Part shown: one piece after another, positions 18,111-28,332 of the stretch
How the letters are laid out: each line of letters begins with the position of its first letter
Position numbering within the stretch: position 1 is the stretch's first letter
Source of the DNA: Limobrevibacterium gyesilva
Lineage (GTDB): Bacteria > Pseudomonadota > Alphaproteobacteria > Acetobacterales > Acetobacteraceae
Length of the DNA: 64,000 nt
Direction: 5' to 3'
Assembly (NCBI RefSeq): GCF_025989185.1
Contig: NZ_JAPDNT010000005.1
Span: 167,633-231,632, forward strand
Made by a program: the position numbers and the translations under genes
Notes under the pieces: generated by a model
Seen by the model: the letters and a program-made list of their open reading frames with translations, nothing else
Databases searched by the model: none
What the model was told of the DNA's origin: nothing

Positions 18111-18878
18111 TCAGCGCGCGCCGCCATTCACCTGGAAGCATTGCTTGGTGATCAGCGCGGCGTCATCGCTGGCCAGGAACAAGGCCAGGGCGGCGACGTG
18201 GGAAGGTTCCACGTCATCGGGGATGCACTGCCTTGCCCGGCCGGCCGCGATCTGCGCCTCGTCCTGGAACCAGAGCGCACGCTGGCGCGGCGTGATCACT
18301 TGCCCCGGCGCGATCGCATTGACGCGGATGCGCCATTGTCCGACGTCGCGCGCCAGCGAATTGGTGAAACCGACTGCCGCCGCCTTGGCCGCGCTGTAGG
18401 CCTGCATCGATGGGCCACCGCCGATCCAGGCGCCCGAACTCATGTTGATGATCGAACCGAAGCCGAGTTCGCGCATCTGCGGCACGACTGCCTGCGCGGC
18501 GAAATACTGATGCTTGAAATTCACCGACATCGACCAGTCGAACTCCGCTTCGTCAACTGCGAGGAAGTCCTGCCGCCGGTCGTTGGCCGCGTTGTTGACC
18601 AGAACCGCGGCCGGGCCCAGGCCGGCATACAGCGTGGCGAAAGCCGCTTTCAGCGCCTCGATATCGGTCAGATCGCATGCCACGAACAACGGCCGTGGGT
18701 TGCCGGCGCGGGCGAGCGCGTCGATCAGCGGTTCGGCAGCCGCCGAATCGCGGTCGAGAAATCCAACCCGTGCGCCCTGCTCGGCGAAAGCGCGGACAAA
18801 GGCGGCGCCGATGCCACTGGCGCCGCCGGTCACCACAACGGTGCGCCCGGCGAGGCAAGGATAGCGCGTTTGTGTCAT
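18111..18878 (-). CDS. SDR family oxidoreductase
   Basis: 255 residues. NAD(P)-binding motif VVVTGGASGIGAAFVRAFAE, VLVNNAANDRR, catalytic Ser in INMSSGAWIGGG, YxxxK as YSAAK, and the C-terminal CFQVNGGAR. It is the last gene of the minus-strand carbohydrate ABC transporter operon, and its ATG overlaps the stop of the ATPase gene (ATGA). It probably oxidises the imported sugar or polyol in the cytoplasm. Confidence 0.9.
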   Translation of the reverse strand: MTQTRYPCLAGRTVVVTGGASGIGAAFVRAFAEQGARVGFLDRDSAAAEPLIDALARAGNPRPLFVACDLTDIEALKAAFATLYAGLGPAAVLVNNAANDRRQDFLAVDEAEFDWSMSVNFKHQYFAAQAVVPQMRELGFGSIINMSSGAWIGGGPSMQAYSAAKAAAVGFTNSLARDVGQWRIRVNAIAPGQVITPRQRALWFQDEAQIAAGRARQCIPDDVEPSHVAALALFLASDDAALITKQCFQVNGGAR

Positions 18879-19981
18879 GCGATGCGTCCTTCGCTGATCG
18901 GGTCGAACAGGCAGATCTTGCGCGTGTCGACGGCAAAGCGCGCGGTCTCGCCCATCGTCAGGCGGATGTCCGGCGCGACACGGCCGAGCGCCTGTTCTCC
19001 GCCGAGGCGCAGAACCACGATGGTTTCCGCCCCGGTCGGCTCGGTCATCTCGACCGGCGCAGCAACCGTGACGGTCGTGCCGGGCGCATCGCTGAAGTGC
19101 CGGGTCGGCTCGGTGATGCATTCCGGCCGGATCCCCAGCACGACCTCCCGCCCTGCCCATGTCTGTGCGACGTCCGGTGCGGGCAGGCGAACGGCCGTTT
19201 CCCCTTGCCCCATGACCGCGACAACGGCTCCGTCGACCATCTCGAGCCGCGCGGCAAGCGTGTTCATCGGGGGCGCCCCCATGAAGCGCGCGACGAACAG
19301 GTTCGCCGGCCGGTTGTAGACCGTGTCCGGATCGGCAAACTGCTGCACCACGCCCTGATGCATGACTGCGATGCGCGAGGCCAACGTCATCGCCTCGATC
19401 TGGTCGTGAGTCACATAGACGATGGTGGAGCCGAGGCGCTGGTGCAGCCGCTTGATCTCCATGCGCATCTCGACACGCAGTTTGGCATCAAGATTGGACA
19501 GCGGCTCGTCGAACAGGAACAGCAGGGGATCGCGCACCAGCGCACGGCCCATGGCAACGCGCTGCCGCTGCCCGCCCGACAGTTGCGATGGCTTGCGATC
19601 GAGCAGCGCCTCGATCTGCAGGAGCCGGGCGACGCGGTCGAGGATTTCGGCCTGCTGCTGCTTTGGCACTTTTCGACATTCCATGCCGAACGTCATGTTG
19701 CGCCGCACCGTCATCGACGGGTACAGCGCGTAGGACTGGAACACCATCGCGATGTTCCGGTCCTTGGCTGCGACGCCGTTCATCGGCCTCCCGCCGATCT
19801 CGATCATGCCCTCGCTCGCCGTGTCGAGCCCGGAAATGATGTTGAGCAGCGTCGATTTTCCACATCCCGATGGCCCGACCAGGATGGTGAATTCGCCGCT
19901 GTCGATCTCGAGGTTGATGTCCTTGAGCACCGGCAGCGGGCCATAGTGCTTGGAGACGTTGCGGATGGTCAGCGCTGACAT
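18875..19981 (-). CDS. Carbohydrate ABC transporter ATP-binding protein (UgpC/MalK type)
   Basis: 368 residues. Walker A GPSGCGKST, Q-loop VFQSYALYPSMTV, signature LSGGQRQRVAMGRALVR, Walker B LLFLFDEPLSNLD, H-loop VTHDQIEAM. The C-terminal ~130 residues form the TOBE/OB regulatory domain of the MalK/UgpC class (VVLGIRPECITEP). It powers the two permeases encoded upstream; one base separates its ATG from the permease stop. Confidence 0.93.
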   Translation of the reverse strand: MSALTIRNVSKHYGPLPVLKDINLEIDSGEFTILVGPSGCGKSTLLNIISGLDTASEGMIEIGGRPMNGVAAKDRNIAMVFQSYALYPSMTVRRNMTFGMECRKVPKQQQAEILDRVARLLQIEALLDRKPSQLSGGQRQRVAMGRALVRDPLLFLFDEPLSNLDAKLRVEMRMEIKRLHQRLGSTIVYVTHDQIEAMTLASRIAVMHQGVVQQFADPDTVYNRPANLFVARFMGAPPMNTLAARLEMVDGAVVAVMGQGETAVRLPAPDVAQTWAGREVVLGIRPECITEPTRHFSDAPGTTVTVAAPVEMTEPTGAETIVVLRLGGEQALGRVAPDIRLTMGETARFAVDTRKICLFDPISEGRIA

Positions 19982-20833
19982 CTATTTCACGGCTCCCGAA
20001 GTCAGGCCACGCACGAAATACCGGCCGCCGAACAGGTAGACCAGCAAGGTCGGCGCGGCCGCCATCAGCACCGCGGCGCTTTGCTGACCATATTGCGGCG
20101 CCTGGCTGATCTGGGCGGACAACGCGATCAGCGCGGCGGTGACGGGCTGGTTCTCGCCTGTGGAAAAGGTGACGCCATAGAGGAACTCGTTCCAGATGCC
20201 GGTGAACTGCCAGATCACCGTCACGATCAGGATCGGCGGCGACAGCGGCAACACGATCCGCCAGAAGATGCGGAAGAACCCGGCGCCGTCGATTCGCGCC
20301 GCTTTCAGCAGATCAGCGGGAATGCTGACGTAGTAGTTCCGGCAGAACAGGGTGGTGAAGCTTATCCCCTGGATCACGTGGATCAGCACCAGTCCGGAGA
20401 TGGTGTTGAACAGACCGAGGTCGCGTAGCACGATGGCCCAGGGCACCAGCTTCATCTGCTCCGGCAGGAACACGCCAAGGGTGATGATGCCGAACACCAG
20501 CGTGTCGCCGCGAAAGCGCCAGAGCGCCAGCGAATAGCCGTTCAACGCCCCGAGCAGCGTCGAGATGACGGTTGCCGGGATCACCATTCGCAGCGAATTC
20601 CAGAAATACGGCTGAATCCCCGTGCAGTGCTCGGCGATGCAGTAGCTGCTCCAGGTGTGCGCGAAATTCCCCCACACATAGACGGATGGCAACCCGATCA
20701 CCGAGCTGTGGTTGATGTCCTCGGTGCTGCGTACGGAGTTCAGCATCACCACCGCGAGGGGCACGAGATAGAAGGCCGCGAACAACGTCAGGGCCCCATA
20801 GATCGCGGCACGAGCGAGCAGGCGTTCAGACAC
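19982..20833 (-). CDS. Carbohydrate ABC transporter permease (MalG type)
   Basis: About 283 residues with six membrane segments. The EAA loop reads ADLLKAARIDGAGFFRIFWR, followed by IVLPLSPPILI. Residues FNTISGLVLIHVIQGISFTT and NGYSLALWRFRG are typical of MalG-class permeases. I prefer GTG 20833, which overlaps the upstream permease gene by eight bases and gives a normal N-terminus (MSERLLARAAIYGALTLFAA); ATG 20875 is the alternative. Confidence 0.88.
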   Translation of the reverse strand: MSERLLARAAIYGALTLFAAFYLVPLAVVMLNSVRSTEDINHSSVIGLPSVYVWGNFAHTWSSYCIAEHCTGIQPYFWNSLRMVIPATVISTLLGALNGYSLALWRFRGDTLVFGIITLGVFLPEQMKLVPWAIVLRDLGLFNTISGLVLIHVIQGISFTTLFCRNYYVSIPADLLKAARIDGAGFFRIFWRIVLPLSPPILIVTVIWQFTGIWNEFLYGVTFSTGENQPVTAALIALSAQISQAPQYGQQSAAVLMAAAPTLLVYLFGGRYFVRGLTSGAVK

Positions 20834-21722
20834 GGGCAGCGCCTCTACGATTCTGCCAGGCCCGGAAGCCCGCATAGGGAATCAGGACCACGGTGAGCGA
20901 CCCGAGCAGCATGACGGCAGCCGCCGCGCCACGGCCAAGCTCGCCACGCTGGAACATGAAGTCGTAGACAACGAGCGCCGGCAACGTCGATGCCAGTCCG
21001 GGGCCCCCCGCGGTGAGCGCGACGACGAGATCATATGTCTTGATCGCGAACTGCAGCAGCATCACCAGGACGGCAACGAAGATCGGCCCGATGGTCGGCA
21101 GCACCACCCGCGTGTATATCCGCCAGGCACCGGCGCCATCGATCTGCGCCGCCTTCACTAGATCGGCGTCCACCGACCGCAGGCCGGCCAGGAAAAGCGC
21201 CATGGCAAAGCCGGAGCCGTGCCACACCGCGGCGACCACGATCGTGTAGATCGCCATGTTCCGGTCGATCACCCAGTCGAAGCGGAAGCTGGTCCAGCCG
21301 AGGTCGTGCACCAGTTTCTGCACGCCGATGCTGGGATTGAACAGCCAGCCCCACACGGTGCCGGTCACCACGAACGACACGGCGATCGGATAGAGGAAGA
21401 TGGTCCGGAACAGATTCTCCCCGCGGATGCGCTGGTCGATCAGCACGGCCAGCAGCAATCCGACGGCCATGGCGAGTACCACGAAGCAGGCGCCATAGAT
21501 GAACAGGTTCGTGAAGGCGATCTGCCAGTTCCGGCTGGCCAGCATCGCCGTGTAGTTGCGAACGCCCGCCCAGCTGTAATCCGGCAGCAGCGTCGAGCGT
21601 GTGAACGACACCCAGGTCGTCCACACGCTGAACACCAGCACATACGCACAGCTGACCAGCAGCGGCGGCCAGATCACGAGATGCGGCAGGATCCGGTCCC
21701 AGCGCTGACGCCAGGCCATCAT
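20826..21722 (-). CDS. Carbohydrate ABC transporter permease (MalF type)
   Basis: 298 residues with six membrane segments. The EAA loop is DADLVKAAQIDGAGAWRIYT, then RVVLPTIGPIFVAVLV. The N-terminus (LPHLVIWPPLLVSCAYVLVF) and NPSIGVQKLVHDLG are typical of MalF-class partners in CUT1 importers. It starts 3 nt after the stop of the binding-protein gene. Confidence 0.9.
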   Translation of the reverse strand: MMAWRQRWDRILPHLVIWPPLLVSCAYVLVFSVWTTWVSFTRSTLLPDYSWAGVRNYTAMLASRNWQIAFTNLFIYGACFVVLAMAVGLLLAVLIDQRIRGENLFRTIFLYPIAVSFVVTGTVWGWLFNPSIGVQKLVHDLGWTSFRFDWVIDRNMAIYTIVVAAVWHGSGFAMALFLAGLRSVDADLVKAAQIDGAGAWRIYTRVVLPTIGPIFVAVLVMLLQFAIKTYDLVVALTAGGPGLASTLPALVVYDFMFQRGELGRGAAAAVMLLGSLTVVLIPYAGFRAWQNRRGAARV

Positions 21723-21725
21723 CGG

Positions 21726-23012
21726 TCAGCGGATGCTGTCGACGGCTTCGACCAGGCGCTTCTGCCCCTCCTCGGCCTTGATGCGGTTATCGTGCACGTA
21801 TTCGGTCAGCACGTCGATCATGGCAGCGGCGATCTGGTTGGTCTGGGCCATGTTGTGCGCCAGGCTCAGCACCACGCGATTGGCCTTCACGGCCTCAGAC
21901 ATCGCGCGCGCCGCCTCGCGCTGCCCGTCGCTGAAGCCCGGATCCGACAGATCGGTGTCGGTGCGCACCGGCAGCGATCCGGTGATCTGCGAGTACATCG
22001 GGCCGAACGCCTTGCCCATGACGATCTTGGCAAGCAGCTTCTGCCCCTGCTGGAACTCCGGCTGCTTCTTCTGCCAGAAGATGAACTCGTCGGCGTTGAG
22101 GTCGAACGCCACCTTGCCGTCGTCCTGCGGCGCCGGCCCGACCATGTAGTCGCTGAGCTGGAACCCGGCATTCTTGAACACGCCCTGGGCCCAGCCACCC
22201 ATCAGCAGCATGCCCATATCGCCCTTCATGTAGCGCGGAATGAATGTGCTGTAATGCTGCCCCGCCGATCCCGGATCGGACCACTCGCCGAGCTTGCGGA
22301 ACTGACGGAAGGCGGCAAGCACCTCCGGCCCCTGCAGCGTCTTGGCGTCGAGCTCCATGACGGCCTTGCGGTACGCATCGGGACTGATGCCGCACAGGGC
22401 GATCTCCCATTTCATCCCGTCGTCCCACTTGATGCCGCCGTTCGCCACCGGCGTGATCCCGGCTGCCTTCATCTTCTCGGCCGCCGCGTTGAACTCGCTC
22501 CAGGTCGTGGGCAGGCTGGTCATGCCGATCCGGTCGGCCGCCTTCTTCGAGACGAACAGCGTGTTGATCCGATAGGCCTGGATCGGCAAGGCGATCCAGT
22601 GACCATTCGGCTTGCTCAGCCGCGCCAGCTCCGCCGGCACCACGGCTTCGTAGCCGGCTTCCTTCACTTGCTCGTCGAGATTGACGACCGCCCCCACCTT
22701 CGACCAGGCAGCGATCTCTGGCCCCTTGAGCTGCGAGGCGGCCGGCGGATCCCCGGCGATGATCTGCGCCCGGAGCTTGTTCATCATTTCGGTGGTGAAG
22801 CCGGGGACGGGGTTGTGCTCCCAGATGCCGCCCTGCCGCTCGAACTCCTTGCCGAGCGTGGTGATGGCGGCGCCGTCGCTGCCGGCACTCCATTGCGAAA
22901 TGACCGTGACCTTCGGCTTCGCCCCTCCCGCACCCTGTGCGTGTGGCGTCGTCGGGATGGCGAGCATCGCGGCAGAGCCTGCGAGGATCGCCCGGCGGCT
23001 GATCTGGGGCAT
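21726..23012 (-). CDS. Carbohydrate ABC transporter substrate-binding protein
   Basis: 428 residues with a Tat-like signal ISRRAILAGSAAMLAIPTTP; the mature protein has the family-1 solute-binding fold (VISQWSAGSDGAAITTLGKE, AFRQFRKLGEW, YMKGDMGMLLMGGWAQGVFK). It captures a sugar or polyol in the periplasm for the two permeases encoded next. ATG 23012 is placed by the twin-arginine signal; the longer frame to 23096 adds no plausible signal. First gene of the operon, divergent from a GntR regulator. Confidence 0.9.
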   Translation of the reverse strand: MPQISRRAILAGSAAMLAIPTTPHAQGAGGAKPKVTVISQWSAGSDGAAITTLGKEFERQGGIWEHNPVPGFTTEMMNKLRAQIIAGDPPAASQLKGPEIAAWSKVGAVVNLDEQVKEAGYEAVVPAELARLSKPNGHWIALPIQAYRINTLFVSKKAADRIGMTSLPTTWSEFNAAAEKMKAAGITPVANGGIKWDDGMKWEIALCGISPDAYRKAVMELDAKTLQGPEVLAAFRQFRKLGEWSDPGSAGQHYSTFIPRYMKGDMGMLLMGGWAQGVFKNAGFQLSDYMVGPAPQDDGKVAFDLNADEFIFWQKKQPEFQQGQKLLAKIVMGKAFGPMYSQITGSLPVRTDTDLSDPGFSDGQREAARAMSEAVKANRVVLSLAHNMAQTNQIAAAMIDVLTEYVHDNRIKAEEGQKRLVEAVDSIR

Positions 23013-23304
23013 GGTTGCGCTTCCTTCCGTTCGGTGGTCTGAGAAGCTGCGCCCGGTCATGCCGGCCCGTCCGCGACCGCGGGAGGCTGCATGCATTCGG
23101 TCGACCAGATGGTGCTACCGCAACCGCGCGAGCCCGGGTCGATCGCCAGCCTGTTTGCTTGGTTCATGACGTCTCTTCCCGCGGTGCGCTTCGTCGGTCG
23201 ATGCCGTGGCGCTGATTGTCTGCCGTTCAAGCAGATGCCGATCCGTTTGACAAGATGTTCGTATATGTTATCACAAATGCCGAACTCCCCCGGGGAGGCT
23301 GGAT

Positions 23305-24024
23305 TTGCTGGTCACGCAAAATCTCGGCGTGCAGATCTATCAGCAGCTGCGCCACGATCTGATGGCCGGCCGCTACGAACCAGGACAGAAGCTCAAGCTG
23401 CGCGACCTCGCGGCGGAGCTGGGCGTCAGCGTGACGCCGGTACGCGAGGCGCTGGCGCGCCTGGTGTCGGATCAGGCACTGGTCCAGGTCGACTATCGCT
23501 CGGTCTGCGTCGCCGTCATGGACCTGGCCCGTTATGCGGAGGTACGCGAGCTGCGCCTCGATCTGGAGGGCAAGGCCGCCGCGCAGGCGGCCCTGTGCGC
23601 GACGGAGGCGGATATCGATACGCTTCGCGCCATCCACAAACGCCTCGTCGCCGCCCGGGCGGCCCGGTCGCATGCGCAGATCCTGCTGGAGAACCAGCGC
23701 TTCCACCTCACCCTGTGCGCGGCCGCCCGCATGCCGGTGCTTCTGCGCCTGGTGGAGATGCTGTGGCTGCAATGCGGCCCGCTGATGCACGGCATGACGC
23801 GCTGGCCGGTCGCCAGGCTGGCGCAGCATCCGCACGTGACCATCATCAAGGCGCTGCAGATTCGGGATGGGGCGCTGGCCCGCGAAGCCATCCAGCAGGA
23901 CATCATGATGGCGACGGAAGCATTGCGGCTGTATCTGACGAGCCACGCTGAGCGTCCCGAATGGGCCAGGCGGTCCCTGCCGGCGGATGCGGCGGCCACC
24001 GACGTGCCGCCACCCCGGCGATAG
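23305..24024 (+). CDS. GntR family regulator, FCD domain
   Basis: 239 residues starting at TTG 23305, preceded by GGGGAGG. Winged helix: IYQQLRHDLMAGRYEPGQKL, LRDLAAELGVSVTPVREALA. The FCD domain follows with AEVRELRLDLEGKAAAQAAL, ENQRFHLTLCAAARMPV and ALAREAIQQDIMMATEALRL. Divergent from the carbohydrate importer operon across a 292-bp gap, which is the natural place for its operator; it probably senses the imported substrate or a product. Confidence 0.88.
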   Translation: MLVTQNLGVQIYQQLRHDLMAGRYEPGQKLKLRDLAAELGVSVTPVREALARLVSDQALVQVDYRSVCVAVMDLARYAEVRELRLDLEGKAAAQAALCATEADIDTLRAIHKRLVAARAARSHAQILLENQRFHLTLCAAARMPVLLRLVEMLWLQCGPLMHGMTRWPVARLAQHPHVTIIKALQIRDGALAREAIQQDIMMATEALRLYLTSHAERPEWARRSLPADAAATDVPPPRR

Positions 24025-24034
24025 GTAACGGGAT

Positions 24035-24078
24035 CAAAGGGGCCTCTGCCCCTTTGCGGGTCCAGGGCAGAGCCCTGG
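24035..24078. terminator. Tandem hairpins between convergent genes
   Basis: Two perfect hairpins: CAAAGGGGC / GCCCCTTTG with a 4-nt loop (24035-24056) and CCAGGGC / GCCCTGG with a 3-nt loop (24062-24078), the second followed by CCTTTCTTTC. They lie between the stops of the GntR gene and ruvX, so they probably act as a bidirectional terminator. Confidence 0.65.
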
Positions 24079-24096
24079 CCTTTCTTTCTTACTTAC

Positions 24097-24573
24097 TTAG
24101 CGGCTCGCATCCAGCGCGCTCTGCAGGGTGTAGGCCGCGGCCATGCGGTCGACCACTTCGGCGCGGCGTTTTCGGGTCATGTCGGCTTCGTTGATCAGGA
24201 AGCGGTTCACCGCGGCCGAGGACAGGCGTTCGTCCCACAGCGAGGCGGGCAGGCTGGTGGCCTCGGACAGGGCGTGGGTCCAGTCGCGGGCGGCCTGGGC
24301 GGCGGGGCCGGTGGTGCCGTCGAGCGACAAAGGCAGGCCGACGACCAGGCCGCCGGCGCCTTCCTTGCGGGCGATTTCGGCAATTTCGGCGGCGTTGACC
24401 GAGAGCTTGCCGCGTTTGAGGCTGCCATAGGGACTGGCCAGCATGAGGGTGACGTCCGAGAGGGCGATGCCGATGATCTTCGCGCCCGGATCGAGGCCGA
24501 GCAGGCGCTGTCCGGGGGGAAGCTGGGCGCGCAGGGTCCTGACGTCGAGGAGCGGCATGTTGAACCGGGGCAT
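24097..24573 (-). CDS. ruvX: Putative pre-16S rRNA nuclease / Holliday junction resolvase-like RuvX (YqgF)
   Basis: RNase H-fold protein of ~158 residues: LLGLDPGAKIIGIALSD holds the first catalytic Asp, GLVVGLPLSLDG the middle strand, SLPASLWDERLSS the catalytic Glu, and the C-terminal helix ends in RMAAAYTLQSALD. Family members mature 16S rRNA. Start ATG 24573 or ATG 24558 cannot be separated. Divergent from gatC, as commonly seen in alphaproteobacteria. Confidence 0.9.
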   Translation of the reverse strand: MPRFNMPLLDVRTLRAQLPPGQRLLGLDPGAKIIGIALSDVTLMLASPYGSLKRGKLSVNAAEIAEIARKEGAGGLVVGLPLSLDGTTGPAAQAARDWTHALSEATSLPASLWDERLSSAAVNRFLINEADMTRKRRAEVVDRMAAAYTLQSALDASR

Positions 24574-24619
24574 GGGCGCCGTTATGGTCCCGCGCTCTTC
24601 CTCAGGCCAAGGGAATATC

Positions 24620-24919
24620 ATGTCGCTCGATCCCGCGACCGTACGGCGCATCGCCAAACTCGCCCGCATCCGTGTCGATGAGACGCAGCTGGGCCAATTG
24701 CAGACCGAGCTCTCGGGCATCCTGAGCTGGATCGAGCAGTTGAACGAGGTGGATGTAGAGGGCGTGGAGCCGCTGGCGGGCGGGGCCCAAGGGGCGCAGG
24801 CCATGGCGCTGAAGATGCGCGAGGACATCGTGACCGATGGCGGGATTCCCGAGCAGGTGCTGGCCAACGCGCCGGACCGGATCGGGAATTTCTACGCCGT
24901 ACCGAAGGTGGTGGAGTGA
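24620..24919 (+). CDS. gatC: Asp-tRNA(Asn)/Glu-tRNA(Gln) amidotransferase subunit C
   Basis: 99 residues: [40 protein letters not shown] and a C-terminal [16 protein letters not shown] that threads between the other subunits. It stabilises GatA-GatB. First gene of gatCAB; its stop overlaps the gatA start. Confidence 0.95.
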   Translation: MSLDPATVRRIAKLARIRVDETQLGQLQTELSGILSWIEQLNEVDVEGVEPLAGGAQGAQAMALKMREDIVTDGGIPEQVLANAPDRIGNFYAVPKVVE

Positions 24920-26394
24920 TGTTTTCCGAGCTGACCCTGGTGGCCGCCCGTGACGGGTTGCGCCGCAAGCAGTTTTCCGCGCGCGAGCTGACCGGGGCGT
25001 TCCTGGGCGCGATCGAGGCGCTGAACCCGCGATTGAATGCGTTTATCACGGTGACGCCGGAGCTGGCGCTGGAACACGCGGCGGCGGCGGATGCGGCGCT
25101 GGCGCGCGGCGAGCAGGGCAACCTCACGGGCATTCCGCTGGCCATCAAGGACCTGTTCTGCACGGCCGGGGTGCGGACGACGGCTGGCAGCCGGATCCTG
25201 GAGCATTTCGTGCCGCCATATGAGAGCACGGTGAGCGCCAACCTGCTGCGCGACGGAGCGGTGTTCCTGGGCAAGGCCAACCTGGACGAGTTCGCCATGG
25301 GCTCGTCCAACATGACCTCGGCCTTCGGGGCGGTGACGAACCCGTGGACGCGGCAGGGCGACAATGCGCCGCTGGTGCCGGGCGGGTCGTCGGGCGGGTC
25401 GGCGGCGGCGGTGGCGGCGCGGCTGGCATTGGGAGCCACGGCGACCGACACCGGCGGGTCGATCCGCCAGCCCGCGAGCTTCTGCGGCATTGCCGGCATG
25501 AAGCCGACCTATGGGCGGTGCAGCCGCTGGGGCATCGTGGCGTTCGCGTCCTCACTGGACCAGGCGGGGCCGGTGGCGCGCACGGTGGAGGATTGCGCCA
25601 TCCTGCTGACCAGCATGGCCGGGCACGACCCGAAGGATTCCACCAGCGCCGATAGGCCGGTGCCGGATTTCGCGGCGGCGTGCCGGCGCGGGGTCAAGGG
25701 GCTGCGCATCGGTGTGCCGCGCGAGTATCGCAGCGAGGGCATGCCGCCGGAGATCGAGGCGCTGTGGCAGCAGGGGCTGGGCTGGCTGCGCGAGCAGGGT
25801 GCGGAGATCGTGGACGTGTCGCTGCCGCACACGAAATACGGGCTGGCGACGTATTATATCGTGGCGCCAGCGGAGGCGTCGTCGAACCTCGCGCGCTATG
25901 ACGGGGTGCGGTTCACCAGCCGCGAGGATGGCGCCGACCTGACCGAGCTGTACGAGAAGACGCGCGCGGCGGGCTTCGGGGCCGAGGTGAAGCGGCGCAT
26001 CATGATCGGCACCTATGTGCTGTCGGCCGGGTATTACGATGCCTATTACCTGCGGGCGCAGAAGGTGCGGGCGCTGATCCTGAAGGATTTCACCGACGTG
26101 TTCCGCGGCGTCGATGCACTGGTGACGCCGACCGCGCCTTCGGCCGCGTTCGCGCAGGGCGAGCGGATGGACGATCCCATCAAGATGTATCTGAACGACG
26201 TGTTCACTGTGCCCGCCAACATGTCCGGCATTCCCGGCCTGTCGGTGCCGGCGGGGCTGGATGCGCAGGGCCTGCCGCTGGGGCTGCAGGTGCTGGGCAG
26301 GCCGTTCGATGAGGAGACGGTGTTCGCGGTCGGCGCGGCGCTGGAGCGCGCGGCGGGTTTCGCGGCGCTGCCCAGCATGCGCGCGGAGGTCTGA
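24919..26394 (+). CDS. gatA: Asp-tRNA(Asn)/Glu-tRNA(Gln) amidotransferase subunit A
   Basis: 491-residue amidase-signature enzyme that releases ammonia from glutamine for GatB. The catalytic Lys lies in [14 protein letters not shown]; the cis-Ser and nucleophile Ser lie in [13 protein letters not shown] and [23 protein letters not shown] 24919 shares one base with the gatC stop; the GTG three bases earlier is less likely. Members of this family also include other amidases, but gatC and gatB on either side settle the identity. Confidence 0.96.
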   Translation: MFSELTLVAARDGLRRKQFSARELTGAFLGAIEALNPRLNAFITVTPELALEHAAAADAALARGEQGNLTGIPLAIKDLFCTAGVRTTAGSRILEHFVPPYESTVSANLLRDGAVFLGKANLDEFAMGSSNMTSAFGAVTNPWTRQGDNAPLVPGGSSGGSAAAVAARLALGATATDTGGSIRQPASFCGIAGMKPTYGRCSRWGIVAFASSLDQAGPVARTVEDCAILLTSMAGHDPKDSTSADRPVPDFAAACRRGVKGLRIGVPREYRSEGMPPEIEALWQQGLGWLREQGAEIVDVSLPHTKYGLATYYIVAPAEASSNLARYDGVRFTSREDGADLTELYEKTRAAGFGAEVKRRIMIGTYVLSAGYYDAYYLRAQKVRALILKDFTDVFRGVDALVTPTAPSAAFAQGERMDDPIKMYLNDVFTVPANMSGIPGLSVPAGLDAQGLPLGLQVLGRPFDEETVFAVGAALERAAGFAALPSMRAEV

Positions 26395-26398
26395 GGCG

Positions 26399-27853
26399 AT
26401 GGCGACATATACGATCGAAGGCGCGACCGGCAGCTGGGAGGTCGTGATCGGCCTGGAGGTGCATGCCCAGGTGATCAGCCGCTCCAAGCTGTTCTCGGGC
26501 GCGGCCACCGATTTCGGCGCCGAGCCGAACACGCAGGTGAGCTTCGTGGACGCGGCGTTCCCCGGTATGCTGCCGGTGATCAACCGCGAATGCGTCGCCC
26601 AGGCGGTACGCACCGGGCTGGGGCTGCGGGCGCATATCAACCTGGTTAGCCGGTTCGACCGGAAGAACTATTTCTACGCGGACCTGCCGGCGGGCTACCA
26701 GATCAGCCAGTACCAGCACCCGATCGTAGGGGCAGGAACGATCGAGATCGAGCTGGCGGACGGCAGCACCAAGCAGATCGGGGTGACGCGCCTGCATCTG
26801 GAGCAGGACGCCGGCAAGTCGCTGCACGACCAGCATCCGTCGAAGACGTTCATCGACCTCAACCGCGCCGGCGTGGCGCTGATGGAGATCGTGAGCGAGC
26901 CGGATTTGCGCAGCCCCGAGGAGGCCGGCGCCTATCTGCGCAAGCTGCGCACCATCCTGCGCTATCTCGGCACCTGCGACGGGAACATGGAGGAGGGCTC
27001 CATGCGCGCCGACGTGAACGTGTCGGTGCGCAAGCATGGCGAGCCGTTCCGCACGCGCTGCGAGGTGAAGAACGTCAATTCCATCCGCTTCGTGATGCAG
27101 GCGATCGAGGCCGAGGCGAAGCGGCAGATCGCGGTCTGGGAGGAGGGCGGCACCGTCGATCAAGAGACGCGGCTGTTCGATCCGGGCCGCGGTGAGACGC
27201 GCAGCATGCGTTCGAAGGAGGACGCGCACGACTACCGCTATTTCCCCGATCCCGACCTGCTGCCGTTGGTGCTGGACGAGGCGTGGGTGGCGGAGCTGCA
27301 GCGCGGCCTGCCGGAGCTGCCGGACGAGAAGCGGGCGCGGTTGATGCGCGAATACGGCCTGCCGGCCTATGACTCCGGCGTGCTGGTGGCCGAGCAGGCG
27401 ATCGCGGATTTCTACGAGACCCTGGCGCGTGGCCGCGACGCCAAGCTGGCTGCGAACTGGATGATGGGCGATTTCTTCGCGGCCCTGAACCGAACCGGCA
27501 AGACGATCGAGACGAGTCCCGTGTCCGCCGCTGCCCTGGGCCAGCTGATCGACCTGATCAGCGACAACACGATCAACGGCCGCATCGCCAAGGAAGTGTT
27601 CGAGGCGATGGTGGAAACCGGCGAGGAACCGGGCGTGATCGTGGAGCGCAAGGGGCTGCGGCAGGTGATCGACACCGGCGCCATCGACGCGGCGGTGGAC
27701 GCGGTGCTGGCGGCCAATCCGGACAAGTTGGCGGAATTCAAGGCGGGCAAGGAGAAGCTGTTCGGCTTCTTCGTGGGCCAGGTGATGAAGGCCATGGCCG
27801 GCAAGGGCAACCCGGCGCTGGTGAACGAGGCGCTGAAGCGCAAGCTGGCCTGA
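26399..27853 (+). CDS. gatB: Asp-tRNA(Asn)/Glu-tRNA(Gln) amidotransferase subunit B
   Basis: 484 residues. [20 protein letters not shown] opens the kinase-like domain; [18 protein letters not shown] and [15 protein letters not shown] are signatures. The C-terminal helical YqeY-like tail includes [20 protein letters not shown] and [12 protein letters not shown]. It phosphorylates and amidates misacylated tRNA. ATG 26399 follows the gatA stop by 4 nt. Confidence 0.96.
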   Translation: MATYTIEGATGSWEVVIGLEVHAQVISRSKLFSGAATDFGAEPNTQVSFVDAAFPGMLPVINRECVAQAVRTGLGLRAHINLVSRFDRKNYFYADLPAGYQISQYQHPIVGAGTIEIELADGSTKQIGVTRLHLEQDAGKSLHDQHPSKTFIDLNRAGVALMEIVSEPDLRSPEEAGAYLRKLRTILRYLGTCDGNMEEGSMRADVNVSVRKHGEPFRTRCEVKNVNSIRFVMQAIEAEAKRQIAVWEEGGTVDQETRLFDPGRGETRSMRSKEDAHDYRYFPDPDLLPLVLDEAWVAELQRGLPELPDEKRARLMREYGLPAYDSGVLVAEQAIADFYETLARGRDAKLAANWMMGDFFAALNRTGKTIETSPVSAAALGQLIDLISDNTINGRIAKEVFEAMVETGEEPGVIVERKGLRQVIDTGAIDAAVDAVLAANPDKLAEFKAGKEKLFGFFVGQVMKAMAGKGNPALVNEALKRKLA

Positions 27854-27901
27854 ACCGGGTCACACTGGAACGGGCGGGCCGCCGGCGTGGTGGCCCGCCC
27901 G

Positions 27902-28240
27902 TCAGTGGAACCCGTCGTTGTGCTCGCGGACCCAGGATGGGATCAGGGCCGCGTCGATCAACGCCCAGAGCAGGAGCGTCACCAGTCCCAGGCCGCCGAT
28001 TCGCGTGACCGTGGTGGCGGCCGCGGACAGGACGAACAGCACGGGCATGGCGAGCGCCGTGGCTTTCCGGTCCAGGTAGAATCGGTGGGCGCCGACATGG
28101 CCAAGCACGAACCACAGCACATAGGCCGCCCGCAGCGACTTGCGGCCACTCTCATTCAGCGCCAATCCGCGTGCGCCAGCCCAGGACGACACTGGCCGTC
28201 TCTCCAGAATCGATTCGACCGCGTCGAGTTTCGGGGCCAT
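27902..28240 (-). CDS. TM2 domain membrane protein
   Basis: About 112 residues. After a polar N-terminus (SGRKSLRAAYVLWFVLGHVG) comes the TM2 domain with the GAHRFYLDRK motif between two membrane helices and a third hydrophobic stretch, ending SWVREHND. TM2 proteins have unknown function. ATG 28240 is the likeliest start; an upstream ATG at 28291 is possible. Confidence 0.8.
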   Translation of the reverse strand: MAPKLDAVESILERRPVSSWAGARGLALNESGRKSLRAAYVLWFVLGHVGAHRFYLDRKATALAMPVLFVLSAAATTVTRIGGLGLVTLLLWALIDAALIPSWVREHNDGFH

Positions 28241-28332
28241 TTGCCGTGCGATCAAGCCTGTCGGATAGTCGGGGCAACAGGGCGCGGCCAATTTCGGCCA
28301 GCGCCCTGCATCATTGCTATGGGAAGCGCGGC